A stretch of DNA of 64,000 nt. Origin: Cytophagales bacterium (GTDB lineage: Bacteria > Bacteroidota > Bacteroidia > Cytophagales > Cyclobacteriaceae). Position 1 is the stretch's first letter, and every line of letters starts with the position of its first letter. Under the pieces are notes generated by a model. The model did no database searches. It was not told the origin of the DNA and was given only the letters and a program-made list of their open reading frames with translations. The position numbers and the translations under genes are program-made. Where the stretch lies: positions 1-64,000 of the forward strand of contig JAFLBR010000018.1 in the NCBI GenBank assembly GCA_017303795.1, read 5' to 3'. Of this stretch, positions 33,300-42,423 are shown piece after piece.

Positions 33300-34091
33300 A
33301 TGAAAATCAAGTATGTACTAACCGGAGGGCTGATCCTTTTTTTTGGAGCCACACAAGCGCAGGTGCTGAACAGACTAAAGCAGCGTGTTGAAAACAAAGC
33401 GGAACAAAAGGCAGGTCAGGAAATTGATAAGCTTTTTAGCGGAAAGGATAAAAATCAATCTGGCCAAGGCACCGGTAATGGGACAGGAGCAAATGGTGGC
33501 GGCAACAATCCCAATAACAACGGTGGCGGTTTAATTTCTACTCCACCCGATGTAAATCAAAACTTAATTGATGCCGAAGCTGCTTACAAAAAGAACAGTT
33601 ATGGCGAAGCACGTTATGCTGTGCAGCAAGCGATGCTTGGTGTTGAACTTGAAATCGGAAATAAAGTTTTAAAGTCGCTACCCGAAAGCGTTGCCGGATT
33701 GAGTAAAGAAGCCGAGGCCGATCAGGTTACCAGCACAGGTTGGGGTTGGGCCGGCCTAACCATTCATCGCGAATATTCTACCAGAGATAAAGAGTTTAGA
33801 GTTACAGTTGCCAACAACTCAGTTTGGATGGCGGGAGTAAACGCTTACCTCGCATCGGGCGGCTATGCACAACAAACCAATGGTGAACAGAACTGGAAGC
33901 AAACAAAACTGAAAGGTTATCGGGCTATTATCGAATTCAGCGAAGGCAGTGGTTATAAATTAAGTGTGCCGTTGGGCCAATCATCGCTTGTTGTATTTGA
34001 AGGTGTAAGCTTTGCATCAGAAACAGAAATGATGAAAGCGGCCGAAACCTTTAACCTGGACGGTATCAAAAAAGAATTGGGCGAACAATAA
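33300..34091 (+). CDS. Secreted protein of unknown function with Gly/Asn-rich linker (tandem paralog 1)
   Basis: This 263-residue protein has a signal peptide (cleavage near ATQAQ), a short charged helix (LKQRVENKAEQKAGQEIDKLF), and a Gly/Asn/Gln-rich low-complexity linker (about 55-80). A folded domain (about 85-263) contains LIDAEAAYKKNSYGEARYAVQQ, a KSLPES segment, and later beta-rich parts ending FNLDGIKKELG. The folded domain is homologous in order to the next gene. The linker probably spans the periplasm or cell surface. Family unknown to me. The gap to the paralog is 11 bp, so they are co-transcribed. Confidence 0.7.
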   Translation: MKIKYVLTGGLILFFGATQAQVLNRLKQRVENKAEQKAGQEIDKLFSGKDKNQSGQGTGNGTGANGGGNNPNNNGGGLISTPPDVNQNLIDAEAAYKKNSYGEARYAVQQAMLGVELEIGNKVLKSLPESVAGLSKEAEADQVTSTGWGWAGLTIHREYSTRDKEFRVTVANNSVWMAGVNAYLASGGYAQQTNGEQNWKQTKLKGYRAIIEFSEGSGYKLSVPLGQSSLVVFEGVSFASETEMMKAAETFNLDGIKKELGEQ

Positions 34092-34102
34092 TCAACAGAA
34101 GC

Positions 34103-34699
34103 ATGAAAGCAATTAGAATAACAATAGCAATAGTCCTGGTAAGCCAGTTTGTGCTTGCGCAGGAGTTCGATAAAAATATTTCTACCGCCAAATCTGCGTA
34201 TGCTTCGGGCAATCTGCAAGACTCACGTTTTGCGATGGAGCAAATGCTGCGCGATTTAGACATGGCTATTGGTAGAGAAATTTTGAAGATGCTCCCTACA
34301 AAAGTAGGCACATTAAATGTGAACGATAAAGAAGATGATGTAACCGGATCGGGCGGTGTGGGTTTATATGTAAACCGGCACTATGGAGTTGACCCGAAAC
34401 GTGCTTCCATTGAGATAATCAATAACTCACCACTTATTACTTCGCTCAATGCTGTTTTAAGTATGCCGGTTATTGGTGGCATGATGCGCGATGAAAATCA
34501 GAAAATCATTCGTGTGCAGGGCTACAAATCTATTCTTAACAAACAGGTAAATACCGACACCGGTAAAACGAATTACGAGTTGCAAATACCCATGAACAAT
34601 ACGTTGCTTACGTTACGAATGGATGATACAACCGAAAGTGAAATAACAGCTGCTGCGAATGCAATTCAGTTGGCTAAAATTGTACAGATAGCGCAGTAG
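34103..34699 (+). CDS. Secreted protein of unknown function (tandem paralog 2)
   Basis: This 198-residue protein has a signal peptide cleaved near VLAQE. It is followed by ISTAKSAYASGNLQDSRFAMEQ and LKMLPTKVG, aligning with AEAAYKKNSYGEARYAVQQ and LKSLPESVAG of the preceding gene. It lacks the first gene's charged helix and Gly/Asn linker. Both then have a Gly-rich turn (TGSGGVGLYVNRHYG versus TGWGWAGLTIHREYS) and a beta-rich half with INNSPL / ANNSVW. The pair appears to be an old tandem duplication. The products may form a heteromeric complex. Function unknown. Confidence 0.7.
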   Translation: MKAIRITIAIVLVSQFVLAQEFDKNISTAKSAYASGNLQDSRFAMEQMLRDLDMAIGREILKMLPTKVGTLNVNDKEDDVTGSGGVGLYVNRHYGVDPKRASIEIINNSPLITSLNAVLSMPVIGGMMRDENQKIIRVQGYKSILNKQVNTDTGKTNYELQIPMNNTLLTLRMDDTTESEITAAANAIQLAKIVQIAQ

Positions 34700-34702
34700 A
34701 GA

Positions 34703-35293
34703 TTACTCCTTAAATAGAATTGCATCGCGAAGGTCGATGGTCTGTGGAATAGTTAATGCATATTCACGGCCACCGACCTTTGTGATTAAAAGCGTTACTT
34801 CATTCTGAATAACAAAACCAATCAGGTCTTTTACAGGGCTCATAATTAATACCACGCTATCGCCAGTTTTATACTTAGCGTAGATCAGGGAATTTACTTT
34901 AATGGGACTTGCCCATTGCATGGGAGCTGCGGTAACACCATTTGGGTTAGTTTTATGTACAATAATTTTCTCTACATGTAGCAGGAATAATGAAGGCTCT
35001 GGAGTTTGGGGGTCTGAAGCATCAGGCTCGCGAGGCGGATAATAATAGCATTCCTTTTTTTGAACAACACCATTAATGATGTAGGCAAAAAGTTTTTTGC
35101 GATTTACCCGCGCATTGTAAAACAAGTAAATGGCGAGGCCAAGAACAATCAACGATCCGAAAGGAAAAATGAAGAGCATGACCACAGCCAGAACTACCAT
35201 AACATAGCCAGCCTTGGTATATGTTTTTGCATCATGTTGTTGTAAGGCAAGAATACGCTGGTGGGCATCTGGCCAGTTTATGGATTCGGTCAT
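34703..35293 (-). CDS. Membrane protein of unknown function with cytoplasmic tail
   Basis: This 196-residue protein has a polar N-terminus of about 27 residues, two close transmembrane helices (about 29-68; VMVVLAVVMLFIFPFGSLIVLGLAIYLF) and a soluble C-terminal domain of about 120 residues. The soluble domain contains IIVHKTNPNG and TGDSVVLIMSPVKDLIGFVIQNEVTLLI. It has no recognised family signature. It converges with the secreted paralog pair, separated by three bases, and is divergent from the flavin-binding-like lipoprotein gene. Confidence 0.5.
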   Translation of the reverse strand: MTESINWPDAHQRILALQQHDAKTYTKAGYVMVVLAVVMLFIFPFGSLIVLGLAIYLFYNARVNRKKLFAYIINGVVQKKECYYYPPREPDASDPQTPEPSLFLLHVEKIIVHKTNPNGVTAAPMQWASPIKVNSLIYAKYKTGDSVVLIMSPVKDLIGFVIQNEVTLLITKVGGREYALTIPQTIDLRDAILFKE

Positions 35294-35361
35294 ATTTTAA
35301 GTGTCAATGATCTCAAGTTAGAATATTGCTGCGAATTGCTAGATGATTGTAAATTAGCCCT

Positions 35362-35880
35362 ATGAAAGTAGTTATAATTTTTTTGGGAATGTTTGTGCTG
35401 TTAACAACCTGCAAACCCGCACCCGAAAATAAAGTTGCCATTGGAACCATAGCTACCCTGGAGGCAGCCCGCGAAATAATGCTTGCCGGAACCTGCACCT
35501 TAGTAACAGTTACAGATGGTGCTATGCCCCACGCCCGCGTAATGGATCCGCTCGATCCGGATGAAAATTTTGAAGTATGGCTGGCTACCAATCCCCGCAG
35601 CCGAAAGATTGAGCACCTGAATGCAAATCCAAATGTTGTGCTTCACTACATCGATCAGGTTGACAATGGGTATGTTTCGCTTTATGGGAAGGCTGAGTTA
35701 GTGCGTGATTCACTCGCCATAAAAGAACATTGGAAACCGGAGTGGAGTCAGTTTTATCCAAACCGAAATTCAGATTGTGTACTGATAAAGTTTAAACCAA
35801 CGCGCCTCGAAGTAATTAACTACATGGCCGGCATCACGGGCGATCCGCTAACGTGGCAACCTACGGTGATCACATTTTAA
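35362..35880 (+). CDS. Pyridoxamine 5'-phosphate oxidase-like protein, probably a lipoprotein
   Basis: This 172-residue protein begins with a lipoprotein-like signal (MKVVIIFLGMFVLLTTC). It is followed by a split-barrel flavin-binding-fold domain of the PNPOx/general-stress-protein type (CTLVTVTDGAMPHARVMDPL, FEVWLATNPRSRKIEHLNANPNVVLHYID, GYVSLYGKAELV). Such proteins are normally cytoplasmic and bind FMN, F420 or haem; an exported version is unusual. The lipobox is imperfect (LTTC), so export rather than lipidation is the firmer inference. It precedes a Tat-exported molybdenum hydroxylase gene by 50 bp, so the two may work together in the envelope. Confidence 0.75.
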   Translation: MKVVIIFLGMFVLLTTCKPAPENKVAIGTIATLEAAREIMLAGTCTLVTVTDGAMPHARVMDPLDPDENFEVWLATNPRSRKIEHLNANPNVVLHYIDQVDNGYVSLYGKAELVRDSLAIKEHWKPEWSQFYPNRNSDCVLIKFKPTRLEVINYMAGITGDPLTWQPTVITF

Positions 35881-35930
35881 ATCTTTCAAACCCAACAAAG
35901 TTTAGCTACCTTATTGAAAAATAAACCGAC

Positions 35931-38174
35931 ATGGAAACCACCTCTACTTCCGAAATCAAAAAGATTGACAGACGTACATTCCTGAAAGCAACGGGCCTTA
36001 CGGCTTCGGGGTTGGTAATTGGTTTGCAATGGGCCTGCACGCCCGATAAACCCAATGTTCCCTTTTCACCTAATGTTTACCTCACCATCAATAGCGATGG
36101 CTCTGTAGTGATAGTCGCTCACAGACAAGAAATGGGTACGGGCATTCGCACGGGTTTGCCGATGGTGCTGGCCGATGAATTGGAAGCCGACTGGAGTAAA
36201 GTAACGTTGCAACAAGCTGTGGGCGATGAAAAAAAATATGGCAATCAAAATACGGATGGTTCATTTTCCATTCGCATGTTTTTTGAACCGATGCGCAAAG
36301 CGGGTGCCTCTGCAAGAATGATGTTAGAACAAGCAGCCGCACAAAAGTGGGGAATTGAGATAAGCGAATGCAAAGCACAAAATCATGAAGTAGTAAGCAA
36401 GAGCGGAAAGAAGATTGGCTTTGGTGAGTTAACAGAAATTGCATCAAAGCTGGAGCTGCCTGCCGATGATAAAATTGTATTGAAGAATAAAGCTGATTGG
36501 AAATACATCGGCAAAAAAGTAAACCTGTACGATACGCCCGACATTATAAAAGGTAAAGCCGTTTATGGTATTGATGTGGTAAAACCCGGAATGAAGTACG
36601 CAGTAATTTTGCGTTGCCCGGTTGCCGGAGGTAAGCCCGCAAGTTTTTCCGATGAAGCAGCTTTGAAAGTACCAGGTGTAATTAAAATTTTTGAATTGAA
36701 AGCTTCTGGTTTTCCGGCAGGCTTTGATGCACCGCAAGGTGGTGTGGTGGTAGTAGCCGATTCTACCTGGGCTGCAATAACCGCACGCAAAGCATTAGAG
36801 GTAGAGTGGGATTATGGTGTCAACCTCGATTACAATTCGGATGAGTACCTTTTGGATTTAACGAAGAAAGTAAAAAAGAAAGGTGATGTACGCAGAGCGA
36901 ATGGCTCGATAGATGAAGCGCTTAAAAAAGCTGGTCATGTATTAGAATCTACTTTTACTACACAGCATTTATCGCATGCGCCCATGGAGCCACCCAATGC
37001 TACCGCTTTGTTTACCGATGGAAAGTTAGAAATGTGGGCACCTGTTCAATCGCCACAATGGATTCGCGATAGTGTGGCCGCTAACCTAGGGATTGATGCT
37101 GCGAATGTAACTATAAACGTTACGTTATTAGGTGGAGCCTTTGGTCGCAAATCAAAACCCGATTTTGCCGTGGAGGCTGCCATGATCGCCAAAGAAATGC
37201 CGGGCACACCTATAAAAGTTACGTGGACGCGCGAAGATGATTTAACACACGACTTCTATCATGCCTGTAGTGTGCAGCACATTCGTGTGGCATTCGATAA
37301 AGAGAACAATGTAACGGGTTGGAATCACCGCAGTGCGTTTCCACCCATTGGTGGCACCACCACTACAAAAGAAATTTCGCCCAGCACGGGCGAGTTAGGT
37401 TTGGGTGCAATTGATTTTCCGTACAACATTCCCAATGTTTCCATTGAAGCGATTGAAGCTCCGGCAAAAACCCGAATTGGTTGGTTGCGATCGGTGAGTA
37501 ACATTCAACATGCCTTTGCGGTGGGCAGTATGCTGGATGAAATTGCAACGCAACGCGGAGTTGATCCGGTAAAGAATTTATTGGAAATGCTTGGGCCTGA
37601 CAGAAGCATTCCATTTAACGAATACAGTACCGGTTTTGAAAACTATGGCGAGCCGTTGGATAAATTTCCGTGGGAGACAGCGCGTTTGCGCAAGGTGATT
37701 GAACTGGTGGCGGAAAAATCCGGTTGGGGAAAACAACTCCCGAAAGGCCAGGGCATGGGCATTTGTGCGCACAAAAGTTTTTTAACCTATGTGGCTTGCG
37801 CAGTACATGTAGCCGTTGATGATGCCGGTAAACTTACCATTGAGGCCGCACACTATGCGGTGGATTGTGGGCAGGTAGTAAATCGTAATTCGGTTATCAA
37901 TCAGTTTGAAGGTGGTTTTATATTCTCGCTAAGCGGAGTCTTAAAAGGCAGCATCTCGTTTAAAGATGGCGCCAGCATGCAAACCAATTTCGATAAGTAT
38001 GGTGTAGCCCGCATGGCTGATGCACCCAAAAAATTGCAAGTGCATTTGGTGGAGAGCGATGAAAAACCAACCGGAGTAGGCGAACCACCCGTGCCACCTG
38101 TAGCCCCGGCATTAGCCAACGCTATTTTTGCCGCAACGGGTAAACGGTATAGGGAGATGCCGATGAGGTTATAA
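35931..38174 (+). CDS. Xanthine dehydrogenase-family molybdopterin-binding subunit (IorB-like), Tat-exported
   Basis: This 747-residue protein resembles the large subunit of isoquinoline 1-oxidoreductase-type molybdenum hydroxylases. A twin-arginine signal (KIDRRTFLKATGLTASG) opens the protein, and ACTPDKPN follows. Further motifs include GKAVYGIDVV near 205, TQHLSHAPMEPPNATA near 345, LLGGAFGRKSKPDFAVEA near 400, and the C-terminal GVGEPPVPPVAPALANAI with the Glu expected at the Mo site (near 720). The usual partner, a small 2Fe-2S subunit, is not encoded next to it, so electrons must leave through another protein. Substrate unknown. Confidence 0.88.
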   Translation: METTSTSEIKKIDRRTFLKATGLTASGLVIGLQWACTPDKPNVPFSPNVYLTINSDGSVVIVAHRQEMGTGIRTGLPMVLADELEADWSKVTLQQAVGDEKKYGNQNTDGSFSIRMFFEPMRKAGASARMMLEQAAAQKWGIEISECKAQNHEVVSKSGKKIGFGELTEIASKLELPADDKIVLKNKADWKYIGKKVNLYDTPDIIKGKAVYGIDVVKPGMKYAVILRCPVAGGKPASFSDEAALKVPGVIKIFELKASGFPAGFDAPQGGVVVVADSTWAAITARKALEVEWDYGVNLDYNSDEYLLDLTKKVKKKGDVRRANGSIDEALKKAGHVLESTFTTQHLSHAPMEPPNATALFTDGKLEMWAPVQSPQWIRDSVAANLGIDAANVTINVTLLGGAFGRKSKPDFAVEAAMIAKEMPGTPIKVTWTREDDLTHDFYHACSVQHIRVAFDKENNVTGWNHRSAFPPIGGTTTTKEISPSTGELGLGAIDFPYNIPNVSIEAIEAPAKTRIGWLRSVSNIQHAFAVGSMLDEIATQRGVDPVKNLLEMLGPDRSIPFNEYSTGFENYGEPLDKFPWETARLRKVIELVAEKSGWGKQLPKGQGMGICAHKSFLTYVACAVHVAVDDAGKLTIEAAHYAVDCGQVVNRNSVINQFEGGFIFSLSGVLKGSISFKDGASMQTNFDKYGVARMADAPKKLQVHLVESDEKPTGVGEPPVPPVAPALANAIFAATGKRYREMPMRL

Positions 38175-38194
38175 AGGACAACAAATAGGCTTGC

Positions 38195-39520
38195 CTATTT
38201 GCCTACGCTGAATATTGAGTTAATTGCCTTTATTCGATCCATCAACAATTCATCTGCTTCATGAATATTCTCAAAAGTTATGTCGAGGTTTTGAACATGA
38301 ATAGTAATGTCCTCAGGTAAAAACTGCGAAGGAATTTGAAACGTTACTGGAGTATTTAATGCATTTTCTGAATGGGGATAGAGTAATAGAACATTTTTGC
38401 AGTTTCGTCTTAACGCATAACTCACCATCTGGTATAAATCATTTTGACTAACACCTGCTTTCAAGCCATCTGTTGTTCCCCTGATTTTATATTTTGTATC
38501 AATGATGAGTTTTTCATTGATGTAGATGTCGTTGCGGATTTGGAATACCTGTGAACCCTGATTTAGAGCAAGGTAGTCTGTACTTTGACTTCTGATATTT
38601 AATGCTTGCCACTTATCAGAAACAAAGCCAAAGATGAAGTCTTCAAAAATGTATTCCATCGGAACGAGGAAACAGAAGTTGCGACTGTCTTCTGAGTTCA
38701 TGTCAATCACTTGATTGGAAAGGTAGAGCTTACACAATTCGAGTATGTGCTTGTGGTCATCATACAGTGGATTTAATTTAACCTTTTCACAATCTTCTGC
38801 CGTACAAGGGACGTCTGATACATCATGTAGCAAAAAAAGTATCTCATTCAGTTTTTCTTTGTTCAGATAGTTTTCACTTATCGTTGTAAGCCTCTTTGTA
38901 ACGTATTTAATGATGCGGTTGAATTGATTGTCATATACAAAAGGTTCGTGTGTACAATAGACGTTTTGCCACTTGCCAGTTGTGAGATTATGCTTAGTGT
39001 AATTTTCAAAGGATAATCGACCCCTTAGAAACGCGGTTTCTTCCTCTACCTTTTGATATGCTTGAAAAGGTTGTTGTGAAATTATCTCTTCTGTGTAATT
39101 AGCAAAAACATAAATCAACAATTCGAGGTAGTCATCAAATTTGAGTTTCGTTACATCGGCAAAAGAGAAAGGGAATTTTATTTTACGGCAATAGGAGAGC
39201 CAGTACAACAAGTTGAGTTGCCACTTTTTTACATTCTCAGTTTCATCTTCTGCGAATATTTTGGGGTATACTTCAATACGAATACCTTCGTACTGAACAA
39301 CCCCAACATAGTTACGAGCTGATATTTTTCCATCTATAGTAAAGTCAAAGAAGCGTTGCTTCTGTATCTGCTGTTCTTGTTGCTCTTCTTCTGATACATC
39401 TTCTCCTGATTCGATATAGCGATTCCTATTTTGCCATACTCCGGAAAGGTATTCGACAAATGCGGGGATTGCATTTTTATGTCCCTCAAAGGATGCGCTA
39501 TGCCATTCAAATAATTTCAC
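38195..39520 (-). CDS. mcrC: McrC-family restriction endonuclease subunit (type IV, McrBC)
   Basis: This 441-residue protein is the nuclease and stimulator of an McrBC-type restriction system. The N-terminal part contains the family strand-helix core (FDFTIDGKISARNYVGVVQYEGIRIEVYPKIF, then LLYWLSYCRKIKFPF). The C-terminal PD-(D/E)XK nuclease core is visible as QIRNDIYINEKLIIDTKYKI near 360-380, with the catalytic Asp and the DxK pair. It overlaps mcrB by four bases (ATGA type), so the subunits are translationally coupled. It is expected to cut DNA bearing modified bases when bound to McrB. The region looks more AT-rich by eye than its neighbours, which fits horizontal acquisition. Confidence 0.92.
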   Translation of the reverse strand: MKLFEWHSASFEGHKNAIPAFVEYLSGVWQNRNRYIESGEDVSEEEQQEQQIQKQRFFDFTIDGKISARNYVGVVQYEGIRIEVYPKIFAEDETENVKKWQLNLLYWLSYCRKIKFPFSFADVTKLKFDDYLELLIYVFANYTEEIISQQPFQAYQKVEEETAFLRGRLSFENYTKHNLTTGKWQNVYCTHEPFVYDNQFNRIIKYVTKRLTTISENYLNKEKLNEILFLLHDVSDVPCTAEDCEKVKLNPLYDDHKHILELCKLYLSNQVIDMNSEDSRNFCFLVPMEYIFEDFIFGFVSDKWQALNIRSQSTDYLALNQGSQVFQIRNDIYINEKLIIDTKYKIRGTTDGLKAGVSQNDLYQMVSYALRRNCKNVLLLYPHSENALNTPVTFQIPSQFLPEDITIHVQNLDITFENIHEADELLMDRIKAINSIFSVGK

Positions 39521-42360
39521 TCAGCAATGATTTGAAAGTTTTCTTTGATGCCCGACTGTTTGATTGAGATTTTTGCTTCCGTCAGTATGCGTTTTACAGT
39601 ATCGGAGTTGTTTTGACAATACTCATAAAGAAGAGGGATTATTTTTGTGTTAAGTATTTTAACCTTATCAGATTCTGGCTTGTTGATAAAGAACGCATGG
39701 CCGATAAAGAAGTCGGGGTTTTTCTTCCAATTGTAGATTGCCTGATTAATGCCTTCGAGTAGTGCAGCCCACCATTCTGATTCTTTATATTCCGGATAAA
39801 GAGCTTTAAACTCAAAGCGTCTTCTCAATGCAATGTCTAATAGGGCTATTGAGCGGTCAGCAGTGTTCATTGTCCCGATTACATAGAGATTTGATGGCAC
39901 ACTAAACTTTTCATTGGAGTAGGGAAGTTCAACCCACATTTCATTATCAGCACCGATTCTTTTATCCTCTTCAAGTAGGGTTATTAATTCACCAAATACA
40001 GCCGAGATGTTTGCTCTGTTTATTTCATCTATGAATAGTGCAAACTGTTTTGATGTGTTTCCTTTAGCTTCAGCAAATTTGGCTACGCGATTTTCAACTT
40101 TATCCTGTTTACATTCTTCAAATGAACCATAGCCCACTAATTTCAATGCCTCTAAACAACTGTTATAGAAAATTCCCTTCTTAAGTTCAAATTGTAATTG
40201 ACCAACAGCTTCATCTACTTCCACCTCCTGAAGCAATGGTTTTATTCCTTCGATAAAGTCCTCATAGCTGTATTTCTGGTGGAACGTGATAAAATTGAAA
40301 CGTGCTTTTGAAATTGTGCTTTGAACTGGTTGTTGCTCTGGATGGGCAGCAATTCTTAAAAGCTCCTCTTCAACAATATTTACTATTTCCGCTTTTTTTG
40401 AATCAATAATTGCCCATTCACTATCCTGGTTTTTGTTAAATATCTGTAATGGTCCCCTATATTTTTCATTCATTTGTGATGAATCATAGTCCGCGTATGA
40501 TTGCAAAATTCTCCAGATTGTATTTTGAGGTGTCTTTGCTGTATCACTGACTTTAGCCTTTACTAATGGGTGCTCCATTATTTCTGCAACAGAACAATAT
40601 TTATTCTTTACGCTTAAAATTGCAGCAAATATTTTCCAAAAAGGATATGCTGATACCTTTTCTTTTAAGACCTCTACGGAGGTTTTCGTAATGCCTCTGT
40701 CTGTAAAGTATTCTTCTTTGTACTCGTTTAACTTGAATGTTTTCCCCGTACCGGGTGGACCATACAAAATGGTATTCATGAATACATCTATTTTCGTGCT
40801 CATATTCTGAGTGCTTTTTTCGATTAGTTTAAGAATGGTGTTATACTGTTGTCTTGTAGCTGAGAAATTGGTGCCCTGATTACCAACTTTTAAATCTTGC
40901 AAGCCATCTGTTTCTCTTATGATCTGCCAGAGAAGGGGCTTGGCTAAGAGATTATTCGTTATTTCAATTCCTGCCTTGATAGAATTCTTGTCTTCTTTTT
41001 TCCAAAGATGGCTATCGGGTGAGTTTGTTTTTTCTGCAGGGTCATCAGTTACCCTTGCTAATGCGTAGCAACCAGCCTTCTTGCCAGTAACCCACAGGAT
41101 TACTTTATCGCCTTTCTTTATTTTGTCTTTATGTGCAGCCACAGTCCAATCATGTAACAAATTGCTACGGACTGCTGCTTCAAAATCAAAATCAGATGGG
41201 TTGCATTGGAAAACCCAATAGTTAATGAATCGGTCATTCCAAATTGTTATTGCTTTGTGTCGAACGTATGGAACATTGACCCGACAAATTCCTTGTTGTA
41301 ATTGATATGTAAATACTTCATCTGGCTCTAATTCATACCATTCCGCTTTAGCGAACTTTACCCAAGGTTCATATTCAATTTCTTTGGTAGCAAAATCCTC
41401 TTCCAACTCTGATGCATCCGTTACCGACTTAGGAACCTCTAATACTTTTGCTAATGCCCGGACGGTATGGCCTTCGGTAACAACAATTAAATCGCCTGGT
41501 GAGTAAAGTTTATCTTCAACACCAATAACAATTGCCCGTTTTTTTATGAGTTCATAAAAGCTCGGCTTTTTGCTTCCCCACTGGCATCCTAATTTCCACA
41601 CATTTCCGCTTATACTGTTACTATTACCGAAGGCTTCTTCATATAGTTGACTTCTGTAGGTATTGTCGAAAATAGCTATTTCAAAAAGAGGATTGTTGTA
41701 TTTACGATACCCTGAAACTTCTGTGCGATTCAGTTCTCTTTGAGATGCACGGACAATACTGTCTATGTTGCTGATCATATCCGATGAATTGATGCAGCGG
41801 TAGAAATAGGCCAACGGTTCGTTCTCAAATTCAGTTACTTCAATATCATCGGTAGATTTTGCCTTTGCATCGTGTATGAATTGCCAAGGATGGTCATCTT
41901 TAGAAATGAAAGCAAAGCAATACCGCTGGCCTATAGTAATTGAAAGGCGCCTATTTCCTCTTGTACCATAAGTTAACCTTGTGTCACCTTGTGTAACTTT
42001 CAATTGTGACATTAACTGACTTGCACTATTAAAAAAAATTGTGGCGGATTCACGACCAATTCTTTTTATTAGTTCTATTAATTCAGCATTGGTAGCAGGG
42101 GGCTCAGGTATTTCCGTTTTAGGTTCAATTTTGAAACCAAATTCTCGTAAATACTTATTGGTTGGGTTGCCACCGGGATACGGCCATTTTTTTTCTCCAT
42201 TGGCTAAGAGGTTTGCATACCGCATAATTTCTTTTGGAGGATATGCCTTCTCATTTATAATGACATCAAACCTTGTTGATGGCCTTAGTTCAATCCCTTC
42301 TTGCTCTATTTTTTCAACGGCATCTAAAACATGCTTTTTTGTAATCTTATTGACGCTCAT
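39517..42360 (-). CDS. mcrB: McrB-family AAA+ GTPase with multi-module N-terminus including an EVE-type domain
   Basis: This 947-residue motor subunit belongs to a type IV restriction system. The C-terminal AAA+ domain has Walker A GPPGTGKT (about 534-541), TFHQKYSYEDFIEGIKP, Walker B ALFIDEINRANI and the McrB-type signature GTMNTADRSIALLD with ALRRRF sensor residues. The N-terminal 520 residues are unusual. Residues 1-80 (HVLDAVEKIEQEGI, YPPKEIMRYANLLANGE) resemble the head domain of ScoMcrA-type proteins. Residues 90-240 form an unassigned alpha/beta module, and 255-370 contain a PUA-like segment (WKLGCQWGSKKPSFYE, GDLIVVTEGHTVRALAKVL). Residues 380-515 match an EVE domain (YWVFQCNPSDFDFEAAV, GDKVILWVTGKKAGCYALARV), which reads modified bases. 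Several modification-reading domains in one protein are inferred. Confidence 0.92.
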   Translation of the reverse strand: MSVNKITKKHVLDAVEKIEQEGIELRPSTRFDVIINEKAYPPKEIMRYANLLANGEKKWPYPGGNPTNKYLREFGFKIEPKTEIPEPPATNAELIELIKRIGRESATIFFNSASQLMSQLKVTQGDTRLTYGTRGNRRLSITIGQRYCFAFISKDDHPWQFIHDAKAKSTDDIEVTEFENEPLAYFYRCINSSDMISNIDSIVRASQRELNRTEVSGYRKYNNPLFEIAIFDNTYRSQLYEEAFGNSNSISGNVWKLGCQWGSKKPSFYELIKKRAIVIGVEDKLYSPGDLIVVTEGHTVRALAKVLEVPKSVTDASELEEDFATKEIEYEPWVKFAKAEWYELEPDEVFTYQLQQGICRVNVPYVRHKAITIWNDRFINYWVFQCNPSDFDFEAAVRSNLLHDWTVAAHKDKIKKGDKVILWVTGKKAGCYALARVTDDPAEKTNSPDSHLWKKEDKNSIKAGIEITNNLLAKPLLWQIIRETDGLQDLKVGNQGTNFSATRQQYNTILKLIEKSTQNMSTKIDVFMNTILYGPPGTGKTFKLNEYKEEYFTDRGITKTSVEVLKEKVSAYPFWKIFAAILSVKNKYCSVAEIMEHPLVKAKVSDTAKTPQNTIWRILQSYADYDSSQMNEKYRGPLQIFNKNQDSEWAIIDSKKAEIVNIVEEELLRIAAHPEQQPVQSTISKARFNFITFHQKYSYEDFIEGIKPLLQEVEVDEAVGQLQFELKKGIFYNSCLEALKLVGYGSFEECKQDKVENRVAKFAEAKGNTSKQFALFIDEINRANISAVFGELITLLEEDKRIGADNEMWVELPYSNEKFSVPSNLYVIGTMNTADRSIALLDIALRRRFEFKALYPEYKESEWWAALLEGINQAIYNWKKNPDFFIGHAFFINKPESDKVKILNTKIIPLLYEYCQNNSDTVKRILTEAKISIKQSGIKENFQIIAE

Positions 42361-42423
42361 AATGCCTAATTCAAATTCATTTTACTTTGAGTTGGAATTT
42401 TTTTGTTAAAGACTTACTCCAAC

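Noticed and set aside
38195-42423. Prophage or integrative element around the McrBC locus
   Set aside because: No integrase, transposase, tRNA or flanking direct repeats could be seen; only the two restriction genes are foreign-looking.
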